This document shows positions 17,204 to 27,249 of a DNA stretch of 64,000 nucleotides, piece after piece. The position numbers were made by a program, and so were the translations under genes. The notes beneath the pieces are model-generated. The model searched no databases. It saw nothing but the letters and a program-made list of their open reading frames with translations, and was not told the origin of the DNA. This stretch comes from Paucibacter sp. DJ2R-2 (lineage in GTDB: Bacteria; Pseudomonadota; Gammaproteobacteria; Burkholderiales; Burkholderiaceae_C), in contig NZ_JAJIRT010000001.1 of assembly GCF_025717675.1 (NCBI RefSeq), forward strand, positions 744,001 through 808,000, read 5' to 3'. Position 1 is the first letter of the stretch; every line of letters starts with the position of its first letter.

Positions 17204-20011
17204 TCAGCGAGGGCGCTGCGGGCCCCCTCGCAGGGCCCAGGCGGCCAGTGCCAGCAGACCCAACCACCAGGCACTGAAGGCGCCACCGCCGCCGCCCGAA
17301 TTGCTGCTCGGGGTCGGCGTGACGACGACCGGCGCGGCGGCCACGGCAAAGCTCTGGCTGACCGGTGCGGCCGCGGCGAAGCTGCTGTTGCCGGCCTGGC
17401 TGGCCGTCAGCGTGCAGGTGCCCACCGCCAAGAGCGACACGCTGTTGCCACTGACGCTGCAGACCGCCGTGCTGCCGGAGCTGTAGCTGACGGGCAAGCC
17501 GGAACTGGCCGTGGCTGCCAAAGCCGGCGCGGCGGTGCCCAAGACCTGGTTGGCGATGGCGGGGAAGCTGAGGGTCTGCGGTGCCAGAGCCACATTGAAG
17601 CTGCGCGCCACCTCGGCGGCGGCCTGGTAGCTGCTATTGCCAGCCTGCTTGGCAAGCACCGTGCACACGCCTGAACTGAGCAAACTCAAGGCCGTGCCGC
17701 TGACCGAGCAGACGGTGGGCGTGCTGCTCTCGAAGCTGACCGCCAAACCCGAGCTGGCCGTGGCACTGAGGGCCGGCGCCGCCGTGCCCATCTGCTGGTC
17801 GGCCAGCGCCGGGAAGCTCAGGGTCTGGGCTGCAGGCCCAACCGTGAAGCTGCGGCTGAGCGAGGGCGCGGCCGCAAACACCGCATTGCCGGGCTGGCTG
17901 GCCTGCACGGTACAGCTGCCGCCGGCCAGCAAGCTCAAGCTGCTGCCACTGACCGAGCACACCGCCGGCGTGCTGCTGCTGAAACTGACCGTCAGGCCGG
18001 AGCTGGCCGTCGCCAGCAGCGAGACAGAGGGCTGACCGAACACCAGGCCGGTCGGTGCCGTGAAGCTGATCGTCTGCGCCGCGCTGCCGACCGCCGTGAC
18101 ACTGATGCTGCGCGTCAGGCTGTGGACCGTGCCGAGATCATCGATCAGCTGCACGCTCACGCTGAAGCTGCCGGCGCCGCTGGGGGTCAAGGTCACCGTC
18201 TGCGTGCTGGCGCCCGAGCTGAAGCCGCTGACGATGCCGCCGCCGGCGCTCAAGCTCCAGGCGGCGCTGGCGATGCTGCGACCGCTGCCCAGCGTGCTGC
18301 CGCTGACGCTCAGGCTTAGGGCTTGGCCGGCCAGCGGTGCGGCCGGATTGCTGCTGATCTGCAGCGCTGCACCGTTGGCGGCGCGCGCCGCGGCCAAGGC
18401 CGCGCCGGCGTCCAGCATGCCGGCACCGCAAGTGCTGGTCGTGCAATAACACTCATCCTGGGCGGTGGCGGTAGGTGCCGTGCACTGCGGTATTCCGGCC
18501 GTGCCGCCGCTGCTGACAAAGGGCCGGGCCGTGCTGCGCAAGGCGCTCAGCACCTCGGCCGGCGTCATGCTCGGCCGCACCGACAGCATCAGGGCCACCG
18601 TGCCGGCCACCACCGGGGTCGAGAAGCTCGTGCCCACCGAGGCACCGTTGTTGGTGTAGGACGCATCACCGACCACCGGCGTGGTGATGCCGCTGTTGGT
18701 GGTGCTGAACATAGGGTAAAGGCAGGCACCGCTGAGATTGACGCAGTTGCCACCCGGCGCAGCAATGCTGACCTCGGGGCCGATGCTGGAGAAGCCCACC
18801 TTGCTGCCGACATGGCGCAGGCCGGTGACCGTGATCACGCCGGGGCAGTTGCCGGGCAGACCGACGGCCAGGCCCTCGCTGTTGCCGGCCGCGACCACGA
18901 TGCTGGCGCCGCGCGCCGTGACTTGGGTGATGGCGTCGCGATAGAGCCCGCCCGTGCCCGTGCTGCCGCAGCTGCCGCTGCCGCCCAGGCTCATGTTCAA
19001 GACCTTGGCGACATTGGGATTGGCGGGCAGGCCAGGCACCGAGATGCCGGCCGACCATTTCATGGCGGCGATGATGTCGGAGTCATAGCCCCCGCATTTG
19101 CCCAGCACCCGCACCGGCAGGATCTTCACGCCCCAGGCCACGCCGGCCATGCCCACATTGTTGTTGGCCGTGGCGGCGATCAGGCCGGCCACGCGCGTGC
19201 CATGCCAGGAGCTGTTGCCGATGTCCGTGGCGTCACAGGCGCTGCCCAGGGTGCCGCCGTTGATGTCGGCCTGGCTGACCCAGTCGCCCGGGTCGGAGGC
19301 GTCGGCATCGGCGCCGTCGCCGTCATTGGCCGTCGCTGTGGCCTGGCTGGACGAGGAGCTCAGGCCCACCATGTCGTAGCCGCCGACGATTTGCCCGGCC
19401 AGCTCGGGGTGGTCTTTGCGAATGCCGGTGTCGAGTACGGCGACGATGATGCTGCTGTGGCCGGTGTTGATGTCCCAGGCGGCCGGCGCATTGATGCTGG
19501 ACACCACCTCGCCAGGCACCGAGCTCGGCGTTTTCAGATACCACTGGCCGACGCTGGGGCCGCTGGGCAGGGCGGTGCTGTAGAACGGGTCGTTGGGCAC
19601 GCGGGTGTGGCGGCGGCGCTGATCCACCACCGCCAGCTCGACTTCCGAATCCAGCGCCAGTTGCTGGGCCAACGCCGCCGAACTGATGCCGCTGGCAACA
19701 ATGACATGGGTGCGCTCATCGAGGCTGCGCAGGGCGCGCAAACCCTGGCGGGTGCGCGAATTGAGGCCGCTGCGCAGGCCCAGACCGGTGGCCCGGGTCT
19801 GCGCCACATCCTGGGCCGCTGCGCGGCTCATGGAGACCGACAGGGCCTTGGCGCGCACGCTGGCGGCGGCCGGCTTGAAGCGCACGATCACGCGCGCCTG
19901 GGCTTCATTGCTGGTGGCCGTCAAGGTCGCCGCCAGGCTTTGTGCCGGCGCGCTGGGCGCCCAGATGCCGGCCATCAAAATCAGGCTCAGGCCGAGCGTT
20001 GAGAGTTTCAT
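17204..20011 (-). CDS. secreted subtilisin-like S8 serine peptidase with GlyGly-CTERM-like tail
   Basis: A 935-residue exoprotease: signal peptide 1-24, an inhibitor-like propeptide to about 140, then the S8 domain with catalytic D194 (AVLDTGI), H270 (SSWHGTRVAG) and S462 (GTSFSTPVVAG). Cys pairs in the catalytic domain suggest disulfides. After it come a beta domain and three Ser/Ala/Val-rich repeats of about 80 residues, each starting QT[LI]SF and containing VCSVSG and a GTCT/GSCT/GVCT segment. The C-terminus has a Gly run, a hydrophobic helix with two Trp and a basic end (GGPQRPR), as in GlyGly-CTERM proteins sorted through type II secretion and rhombosortase. ATG 20011 has GGAG about 10 nt upstream; a TTG precedes it. 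Confidence 0.93.
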   Translation of the reverse strand: MKLSTLGLSLILMAGIWAPSAPAQSLAATLTATSNEAQARVIVRFKPAAASVRAKALSVSMSRAAAQDVAQTRATGLGLRSGLNSRTRQGLRALRSLDERTHVIVASGISSAALAQQLALDSEVELAVVDQRRRHTRVPNDPFYSTALPSGPSVGQWYLKTPSSVPGEVVSSINAPAAWDINTGHSSIIVAVLDTGIRKDHPELAGQIVGGYDMVGLSSSSSQATATANDGDGADADASDPGDWVSQADINGGTLGSACDATDIGNSSWHGTRVAGLIAATANNNVGMAGVAWGVKILPVRVLGKCGGYDSDIIAAMKWSAGISVPGLPANPNVAKVLNMSLGGSGSCGSTGTGGLYRDAITQVTARGASIVVAAGNSEGLAVGLPGNCPGVITVTGLRHVGSKVGFSSIGPEVSIAAPGGNCVNLSGACLYPMFSTTNSGITTPVVGDASYTNNGASVGTSFSTPVVAGTVALMLSVRPSMTPAEVLSALRSTARPFVSSGGTAGIPQCTAPTATAQDECYCTTSTCGAGMLDAGAALAAARAANGAALQISSNPAAPLAGQALSLSVSGSTLGSGRSIASAAWSLSAGGGIVSGFSSGASTQTVTLTPSGAGSFSVSVQLIDDLGTVHSLTRSISVTAVGSAAQTISFTAPTGLVFGQPSVSLLATASSGLTVSFSSSTPAVCSVSGSSLSLLAGGSCTVQASQPGNAVFAAAPSLSRSFTVGPAAQTLSFPALADQQMGTAAPALSATASSGLAVSFESSTPTVCSVSGTALSLLSSGVCTVLAKQAGNSSYQAAAEVARSFNVALAPQTLSFPAIANQVLGTAAPALAATASSGLPVSYSSGSTAVCSVSGNSVSLLAVGTCTLTASQAGNSSFAAAAPVSQSFAVAAAPVVVTPTPSSNSGGGGGAFSAWWLGLLALAAWALRGGPQRPR

Positions 20012-20164
20012 CAAGGGCTAGCTCCAAGGCCGGTGAAGTCAAATGAAGAAGGCGGGCAGCCGCCAGTTTAGGGCGGGCGGCGCGGGGCAATCGTAAAGAA
20101 TAGATCCCTGCAGCCCCGCTTGTCGACACATGGGAAAGCGGCAGTTCACGCGCCGATTAGACGC

Positions 20165-20197
20165 AAAAAAAGGGCCTTGCTGTTGGCAAGGCCCTTT
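20165..20197 (-). terminator. rho-independent terminator of gap
   Basis: AAAGGGCCTTGC at 20169-20180 and its exact complement at 20186-20197 form a 12-bp stem with a 5-nt loop. Read on the minus strand the stem is followed by a run of T (20165-20170 and the stem end), 53 bp past the gap stop. This is a textbook intrinsic terminator. Confidence 0.92.
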
Positions 20198-20249
20198 CCG
20201 CTGAGCAATAGGGGCCGCAGTGAAGCTGCAGCCCTTCGCGCTCGCTTGA

Positions 20250-21320
<1,071 letters not shown>

Positions 21321-21402
21321 TCAAACTCCCTGAAGGCGCTTGCCTAGCCAGCACTCAGGGTATGCAAATGCGCCCAACATCGCCAGATTCATGTGCCAAG
21401 CC

Positions 21403-22419
21403 TCAACCCGCCGCAGCCGCCGGCTTCAGATTCAAGTTGCCGCAAGGCACTTGAATCTGCACCGTCTGACCGAACAGCTCATTGGCCTGCTTGTCGTTGG
21501 CAAAAGCAATCTGCCGTTCCGACAGCCACTTCAAGAAGCTGATGCGGTTCGGGTCTTTCTTGTCGGAGCGGACCTCATTGGGCAGGCTCGGTCCATAAAT
21601 CGTGTAATCAACTTTGAACGGGCAGCTCATGGTTGCGAAATCGAATTCAGCCTGCAATTGCCGGACGCCGGCCGTCAGGCCGAGGAACTCAGCCAGACCA
21701 AAGACATCGCGCTTCAAGGCATAGCGTCGCTCGCCCGCAGGACTGAAACTGAACTGCTGATGCATGGATTGCGGCGGCTCGGCGCCGCTGCGGCAGGGCA
21801 TGCGGTACTTGGCCAGGCGCTCGCGCACCAAGGATTCGAAACTCTTTGAGGCTGTGGAATGGATCAGCGTCACCTCGGGGGGCTGCTGACCATCACCGGA
21901 GAAACTGGCCACGGCCACGACATGCTCGACATCGCGATCACCGATGCCAGGCCGGGGAGATTCGATGGGCTCGCGCGGCATGACGATGCAGAACTCCTGC
22001 TTGCGATCAGCCTCCACCGGCAGTGGTTCACGGTCGGTGTTCTTGAAGCTGAATTCCTGCACAGCCTTGATCGGTCCTTCGCTTGCCGAGAGGCAGGGCA
22101 AGCGATAGCCCTCGAGATAGCGGAAGGTCCGTTCCTGCATCTCTGGCGCGGCCGTGCTCACCAAAACCTCAACGCGCGGAGGCGCATCGGGTTTGCTGAA
22201 ATGCAACTGCACCCGCATAAAACCTTCAGCGCGGTCGGTCTCCAGCTGGCGCGGATAGACCGGCAGCTTCTCCTGGCGTACCAGGCACTTCAGCGACTGC
22301 GCTGCGGACAGCGGTGTCACGTCTTTGGACTGTGCATGCGCAGCGATCCCAGGCCCGCCAAGCAGGCCCAAGATCACCACCATGCGCCCAAACCCCAAAT
22401 TCTTCGATGGGTGGTTCAA
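21403..22419 (-). CDS. secreted protein of unknown function between tkt and gap
   Basis: A 338-residue protein. The TTG at 22419 is chosen because AGGAGGAG ends 3 nt before it, a near-perfect ribosome site; it yields a signal peptide (basic start, MVVILGLLGGPGIAA core, AHA-QS cleavage). An ATG at 22383 lacks a site and cuts the basic region. The mature part has two or three modules of about 90 residues, each with a YPRQLE / MRVQLHFS / YRLPC type pattern that resembles TonB C-terminal folds, and paired Cys. Periplasmic location is clear; function is unknown. Codon use is less GC-biased than in its neighbours tkt and gap. Confidence 0.75.
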   Translation of the reverse strand: MNHPSKNLGFGRMVVILGLLGGPGIAAHAQSKDVTPLSAAQSLKCLVRQEKLPVYPRQLETDRAEGFMRVQLHFSKPDAPPRVEVLVSTAAPEMQERTFRYLEGYRLPCLSASEGPIKAVQEFSFKNTDREPLPVEADRKQEFCIVMPREPIESPRPGIGDRDVEHVVAVASFSGDGQQPPEVTLIHSTASKSFESLVRERLAKYRMPCRSGAEPPQSMHQQFSFSPAGERRYALKRDVFGLAEFLGLTAGVRQLQAEFDFATMSCPFKVDYTIYGPSLPNEVRSDKKDPNRISFLKWLSERQIAFANDKQANELFGQTVQIQVPCGNLNLKPAAAAG

Positions 22420-22471
22420 GCGCTCCTCCTGTGTTGTGGTGGTGAAGAAAGGCCGTGAGATTAACCGAATC

Positions 22472-24526
22472 TCAGCGCTTCTTGCCCTTGAGCTTGGCCA
22501 CACCCAGCGCCACCTTGACCGTGTCGGCCACGTTCTCGGCGGTGAAGCCGAAGTGCTTGAACAGCACCGGGGCCGGGGCCGATTCGCCATAGGTATCGAT
22601 GCCGACGACGGCGGCGCAGCCGTACTTCCACCAACCGTCGGTCACGCCCATTTCCACGGCGATGCGCGGCAGGCCGTCCGGCAGCACGGACTTCTTGTAG
22701 GCCAGGTCTTGGCGGTCGAAGACATTGGTCGAGGGCATGGAGACCACGCGCACGCCGATGCCGTCCAGGGCCAGGATTTCCTGGGCGCGCATGGCCAGCT
22801 GCACTTCCGAGCCGGTGGCGATGATGACGGCACGAGCCTTCTTGCTCTTGATGCCGACAGTGGCCGGCTCTGCCAGCACATAGCCGCCCTTGGCGATGTC
22901 ATCGACCGCGGTCTTGGGCGCGTAGGGCAGGTTCTGGCGCGACAGTGCCAGCACGCTGGGGCGCTGGGCGTTGCCGATGGCCATGGTCCAGGCAACCACG
23001 GTTTCGGTGGTGTCGGCCGGGCGCCAGACGTCCAGGCCCGGGATCAGGCGCAGCGAGGCGACATGCTCGATCGACTGGTGGGTCGGGCCGTCTTCCCCCA
23101 GGCCGATGGAGTCGTGGGTGAAGACATGGATGACGCGCTGCTTCATCAGCGCGGCCATGCGGATGGCGTTGCGGCTGTAGTCGCTGAAGGTCAGGAAGGT
23201 GCCACCGTAGGGGATGTAGCCGCCGTGCAGGGCCACGCCGTTCATGATGGCGGCCATGCCGAACTCGCGCACGCCGTAGTTGATGTGGCGGCCGCCATTG
23301 CTGCTGCCATCGGCCTCGACGCGGAAGGCCGGGGTCGACTTGGTGTTGGTCAGGTTGGAGCCGGTCAGGTCGGCCGAGCCGCCCAGCAGCTCAGGCAAGG
23401 CGGCGGTGAAGGCTTCCAGCGCCAGCTGGCTGGCCTTGCGGCTGGCCACGGTCTCGGCCTTGCCGTGCGCCGCGACGACGGCGTCGACGGCGGTCTGGGC
23501 GAAGTTGGCGGGCAGCACGCCGGCCATGCGGCGCTGGAACTCAGCGGCCAGCTCAGGATGGGCGGTGGCGTAGGCGTCGAAACGCTCGTCCCAGCTGCTT
23601 TCCAGTGCGGCGCCTGCGGCTTTGGCATCCCAGTCGGCGTACACCTCTTGCGGGATCACGAAGGGCTCATGCGCCCAACCCAGCTGCTCGCGGGTCAGCT
23701 TGATTTCGTCGTTACCGAGCGGCTCGCCGTGGGCCTTGGCGGTGTTGGCGCGGTTCGGCGAGCCCTTGCCGATGTGAGTCTTGGCGATCACCAGGGTCGG
23801 CTTGACGCTGCTCTTCTTGGCTTCGGCGATGGCGGCGTCGACGGCGTCGACATCATGGCCATCCACCGGGCCGACCACGTTCCAGCCATAGGCTTCGAAA
23901 CGCTGGGCGGTGTTGTCGGCGAACCAGGGGGCGACCTGGCCGTCGATCGAGATGCCGTTGTCGTCGTAGATGGCGATCAGCTTGTTCAGCTTCCAGGCGC
24001 CGGCCAGCGAGGCGGCTTCGTGGCTGATGCCTTCCATCAGGCAGCCGTCACCCAGGAACACATAGGTGTGGTGGTCGACGATCTGGTGCTCGTCGATATT
24101 GAATTCCTTGGCCAGCATCTTCTCGGCCAGGGCCAGACCGACGGCATTGGTGATACCTTGGCCCAGCGGGCCGGTGGTCGTTTCCACGCCCGGGGTGATG
24201 CCCACTTCCGGATGGCCCGGGGTCTTGCTGTGCAGCTGGCGGAAGGCCTTGAGCTCTTCGATCGGCAGCGCGTAGCCCGACAGATGCAGCAGGGCGTAGA
24301 TCAGCATCGAACCGTGGCCGTTGGACAGCACGAAGCGGTCGCGGTTGGCCCATTGCGGGTTGGTCGGGTTGTGACGCAGATGGCGGCTCCACAGGGCCAC
24401 GGCGATGTCAGCCATGCCCATGGGGGCGCCCGGGTGGCCCGAGTTGGCTTGCTGCACGGCGTCCATGGCCAGTGCGCGAATGGCGTTGGCCATCAAGGTG
24501 GGGTTGCGAGCAGCGGTAGTTGCCAT
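22472..24526 (-). CDS. tkt: transketolase
   Basis: The 684-residue thiamine-diphosphate enzyme moves two-carbon units between sugar phosphates in the pentose phosphate pathway. Visible are [15 protein letters not shown] near the start, the TPP motif with [20 protein letters not shown] and [13 protein letters not shown], the [12 protein letters not shown] segment of the pyrimidine domain and a C-terminal transketolase domain. The ATG at 24526 is chosen by homology of the first helix; an upstream in-frame extension of 38 residues is atypical. It heads a probable tkt-unknown-gap transcription unit and is divergent from the hemerythrin gene. Confidence 0.97.
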   Translation of the reverse strand: MATTAARNPTLMANAIRALAMDAVQQANSGHPGAPMGMADIAVALWSRHLRHNPTNPQWANRDRFVLSNGHGSMLIYALLHLSGYALPIEELKAFRQLHSKTPGHPEVGITPGVETTTGPLGQGITNAVGLALAEKMLAKEFNIDEHQIVDHHTYVFLGDGCLMEGISHEAASLAGAWKLNKLIAIYDDNGISIDGQVAPWFADNTAQRFEAYGWNVVGPVDGHDVDAVDAAIAEAKKSSVKPTLVIAKTHIGKGSPNRANTAKAHGEPLGNDEIKLTREQLGWAHEPFVIPQEVYADWDAKAAGAALESSWDERFDAYATAHPELAAEFQRRMAGVLPANFAQTAVDAVVAAHGKAETVASRKASQLALEAFTAALPELLGGSADLTGSNLTNTKSTPAFRVEADGSSNGGRHINYGVREFGMAAIMNGVALHGGYIPYGGTFLTFSDYSRNAIRMAALMKQRVIHVFTHDSIGLGEDGPTHQSIEHVASLRLIPGLDVWRPADTTETVVAWTMAIGNAQRPSVLALSRQNLPYAPKTAVDDIAKGGYVLAEPATVGIKSKKARAVIIATGSEVQLAMRAQEILALDGIGVRVVSMPSTNVFDRQDLAYKKSVLPDGLPRIAVEMGVTDGWWKYGCAAVVGIDTYGESAPAPVLFKHFGFTAENVADTVKVALGVAKLKGKKR

Positions 24527-24714
24527 GTGCGTGCGGAAGTGAAGTTGCGGGGTAATCCCGGATTTTACTTGGACGCTGCGCTTCGGCCGCCACGGACTGG
24601 CTTGCGGCCCCGACAAAGACCTGAGCCGGGCTTGATCCAACGCAAATCCAAGGCCCCGGAATCTGCCAGCCTAGCGCCTGCGCGGCCCCTCGCCCAGCCG
24701 CAGCAGGAGCCCCC

Positions 24715-25308
24715 ATGAAGCCGAACAGCCCGCTGACCCTTCAGGTGATTCGCGAGGAGCACCGTGCCCTGGCCGCCATGCTGCGCTCGGTGCCTTTGCT
24801 GCTGGCCGAGCTGCGCCGGCGCCAGGCCCGGCCAGACTTTGCCGCCTTGCGCGCCATGCTTTTCTACCTGGACGAGTTCCCCGAGCGCCTTCACCACCCC
24901 AAGGAGAGCGAGCTGCTCTTCCCCAAGCTACGCGCCAGGGCGCCCGAGATCCGCAGCGTGCTGGACCGGCTGGACGAAGACCACCAGCGCGGCGAGCGCG
25001 CCATCCGCGATCTGGAGCATGCCTTGCTTGGCTTCGAGCTCATGGGCGAGAGCCGGCGCGCCGCCTTCGAGCAGATGGCCGAACGCTATGTCCATGGCTA
25101 TCTGCAACACATGCAAATCGAAGAGGTGCAGGTCCTACCGCTGGCGCAGCAGATGTTTGCACCGGACGACTGGGCCGAGCTCGACGAGGCCTTTGCGCGC
25201 AACCGCGACCCGCTGGCCGGCCATGCCGTCGACGAGCCCTACCGGGCGCTGTTCCAGACCGTGCTGAATGCCCTGCCGGCGCCGCTCGGCCTGGGCCCGG
25301 CCTTGTAA
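24715..25308 (+). CDS. hemerythrin-like HHE domain protein
   Basis: The 197-residue protein is a four-helix bundle with the HHE cation-binding pattern: EEHRALAAML (H16), ERLHHPKESELLFP, DEDHQRGERA and YLQHMQIEEVQVLP carry the expected His/Glu di-iron ligands. Proteins of this type bind non-haem di-iron for oxygen or NO sensing, storage or repair. AGGAG is 6 nt before the ATG. It stands alone, divergent from tkt and followed by a hairpin and the porin gene. The specific role is not determined by sequence. Confidence 0.88.
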   Translation: MKPNSPLTLQVIREEHRALAAMLRSVPLLLAELRRRQARPDFAALRAMLFYLDEFPERLHHPKESELLFPKLRARAPEIRSVLDRLDEDHQRGERAIRDLEHALLGFELMGESRRAAFEQMAERYVHGYLQHMQIEEVQVLPLAQQMFAPDDWAELDEAFARNRDPLAGHAVDEPYRALFQTVLNALPAPLGLGPAL

Positions 25309-25318
25309 GCCTGCCGTA

Positions 25319-25335
25319 GTGCGCGCATTGCGCAC
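25319..25335. terminator. hairpin after the hemerythrin gene
   Basis: GTGCGC-GCATT-GCGCAC is a perfect 6-bp stem with a 5-nt loop, 11 bp past the hemerythrin stop. It has no U-tract, so it may be a weak terminator or an mRNA end structure. Confidence 0.35.
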
Positions 25336-25448
25336 AATTGGGCGATAAACAACGGCCTGTTCCGCCGCAAGCCACCGGGTTCAAAGGCCGATAAACGCAG
25401 CAGGCATCTCAAAGCGATGGTGCTGTTGATCCATTGGAAGGACCCAAG

Positions 25449-26600
25449 ATGCGAAAGAATGACGCACGTTCATCACTCACCCACATCAGCCGCATCGCCT
25501 TGGCGATCGGCGCGCTGTGCACCAGCGGCCTGAGCCAGGCGGTGGACTTCAGCTACTCCGGCTTCGGCAATATCACGGCCGGCAAGGTCATCAGTGCCGG
25601 CGGCATTGACATCGGCTACCCGGACGGCACGCAGTGGAACTGCCCCTGCTTGATCGCCGATTTCTCACACGGCTCGGTCTACGAGCAGAAATGGTCGCTG
25701 GCGCCCGAGTCGCGAGTCGGCATTCAAGGCAACTGGACCTTCACGCCCGATCTGTCCTTCACCGCCCAGGGCGTCGCACGCCATGCGGCACAGAAGGCCA
25801 AGGCCGACCTGGAGTGGGCCTATCTGTCCTACAACCTGACGCCGCAGCTGACCGTGCAGCTGGGCCGCAAGCGCCTGCCGCTGTTCTTCTACTCCGACTA
25901 CCAGGACGTCAGCTATGCCTACAGCTGGGTGCGTGTGCCTCCTGATGTCTATGGCTGGGCGGTCGTCAACTACAACGGCGCCAACCTGACCTACCGCGGC
26001 GATGTCGCAGGCTGGGCGGTCAAGTCCACCGTCTACGCCGGCAGCGAGCACACCAAGAAGAACCCGATCGCCAAGCTGGAAACCGCCTCGCCCTCGGACA
26101 TCAACTGGGACAGCATGTGGGGTGTGGACCTGGAGATCAACCGCGACTGGTTCACCGCCCGCCTGGCTCTGAACAAGTCCAAGCAGCAGCAATTCCGTGA
26201 TGGCGTGCAGACCTCGCCCAACCCGGCGAACGGCACACATTCACCGCAGACCTTTGCGGCCCTGTCCTTCGTCATCGACAAGGACAACTGGCTGCTGCGC
26301 AGCGAGTTGTCCTACATCGACCGCTCGCCGGCCCGCGGCAGCTACCGCGGCCGCATGTTCGGCGCTGGCTACCGCATCGACAAGTTCACACCCATGATCA
26401 CGGTCAGCCAGCTGAAGGCCTACAACTCGGCCTTCACCACCTTGGCCGAGAAAGACGCCATGACCAGCCTGAGCTTGCGCTACGACTTGACCGACACCAG
26501 TTCGATCAAGGCGCAGTACGACCGCAGCCGCTGGGACCTGCTGGACGGCACCGATGTCCGGCGCAAGCTGGTGACCGTGTCCTATGACTTTGTCTTCTGA
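25449..26600 (+). CDS. outer-membrane porin-like beta-barrel protein
   Basis: The 383-residue protein has a signal peptide ending at LSQA-VDF and then an alternating aromatic/polar pattern typical of a beta barrel, ending in Phe (VTVSYDFVF), the outer-membrane assembly signal. The barrel starts with FSYSGFGNITAG and has many short turns (Gly/Asn/Asp). An N-terminal insert holds a Cys-Pro-Cys (NCPCLI). It is followed at 13 bp by a PstS-like binding protein, which suggests a transport pair for a small anion such as phosphate. GGAAGGACCC lies just before the ATG at 25449; an ATG at 25434 is in frame but poorer. The exact porin family is not certain. Confidence 0.8.
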   Translation: MRKNDARSSLTHISRIALAIGALCTSGLSQAVDFSYSGFGNITAGKVISAGGIDIGYPDGTQWNCPCLIADFSHGSVYEQKWSLAPESRVGIQGNWTFTPDLSFTAQGVARHAAQKAKADLEWAYLSYNLTPQLTVQLGRKRLPLFFYSDYQDVSYAYSWVRVPPDVYGWAVVNYNGANLTYRGDVAGWAVKSTVYAGSEHTKKNPIAKLETASPSDINWDSMWGVDLEINRDWFTARLALNKSKQQQFRDGVQTSPNPANGTHSPQTFAALSFVIDKDNWLLRSELSYIDRSPARGSYRGRMFGAGYRIDKFTPMITVSQLKAYNSAFTTLAEKDAMTSLSLRYDLTDTSSIKAQYDRSRWDLLDGTDVRRKLVTVSYDFVF

Positions 26601-26613
26601 TCGGGGGCAAGCC

Positions 26614-27051
26614 ATGATGAACACACAACAAGCAACTCAGCGCTTCGCTCGCACTCTGTTGGCCGGACTTGCAGCCCTGGCCTTGGCCGGCGCCGCACAA
26701 GCAGACATCGCCGTCATCGTCCACCCGAGCAATGCCACGGCACTCGATGACGAGCAGATCAGCAAGATCTTCCTGGGTCAGACCAAGACTTTCTCCGGCG
26801 GCGGCGAAGCCGTGCCGGTGGACCAGAAGGAAGGCGCCACACGCGAGGACTTCGGCAACAAGGTGTTGAAGAAGAATCCGTCCCAGCTCAAGGCCTTGTG
26901 GGCGCGCCAGATCTTCACCGGCGGTGCCAAGCCGCCGCGCGAGATGGGCGGTGACGACGAGGTGCTCAAGTTCGTCGCCAGCACGCCCGGCGCCATCGGC
27001 TATGTCGATGCCGGCAAGGCCAACTCCAGCGTCAAGGTCGTCAAACGCTGA
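26614..27051 (+). CDS. small PstS-like periplasmic phosphate-binding domain protein
   Basis: The 145-residue protein has a signal peptide (FARTLLAGLAALALAGAAQA) and one lobe of a phosphate-binding (PBP-like) fold: AVIVHPSNATALDDEQISKIFLG, then PVDQKEGATREDF and the conserved end GAIGYVD. Full PstS proteins are about twice as long, so this is the short single-domain class often annotated as phosphate ABC substrate-binding protein. It overlaps no other gene, starts 13 bp after the porin stop and has GGGGG 6 nt before ATG 26614. No ABC permease or ATPase is nearby, so it may sense or scavenge instead of feeding a transporter. Confidence 0.8.
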   Translation: MMNTQQATQRFARTLLAGLAALALAGAAQADIAVIVHPSNATALDDEQISKIFLGQTKTFSGGGEAVPVDQKEGATREDFGNKVLKKNPSQLKALWARQIFTGGAKPPREMGGDDEVLKFVASTPGAIGYVDAGKANSSVKVVKR

Positions 27052-27089
27052 CTCCGCGCGCAGCCGGCCCTTGTGCCGGTTGCGCGGCC

Positions 27090-27108
27090 GGCGCCCTCCA
27101 TGGGCGCC
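27090..27108 (+). terminator. GC hairpin after the PstS-like gene
   Basis: GGCGCCC-TCCAT-GGGCGCC gives a perfect 7-bp stem 38 bp past the stop, in the gap before the response regulator. Another weaker GC stem lies just upstream. A U-tract is missing, so termination is uncertain. Confidence 0.4.
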
Positions 27109-27129
27109 TCGCCTGAATTACGCATATTT

Positions 27130-27154
27130 CACGTTTTTATCATTTTAAAACGTG
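27130..27154. promoter_or_regulatory. AT-rich inverted repeat upstream of the response regulator
   Basis: CACGTTTTTA-TCATT-TTAAAACGTG is a 25-bp inverted repeat with nine of ten paired positions, in an AT-rich patch 96 bp before the response regulator start. It could be an operator or part of an AT-rich promoter; the T-run after the stem could also act as a terminator for the plus strand. Confidence 0.45.
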
Positions 27155-27249
27155 CAGACGCCCGACTTCAGGCGCAAGCTCTCACCACGTACTGCCCCAA
27201 ACCCCAGCCCGGCGCCTGCCGAGGGGCCGCGGGGCTGAGAGGGGCAGCC

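Noticed and set aside
20040-20164. Small gene between the subtilase and the gap terminator
   Set aside because: No start with ribosome site and no recognisable protein pattern in this 125-bp stretch.
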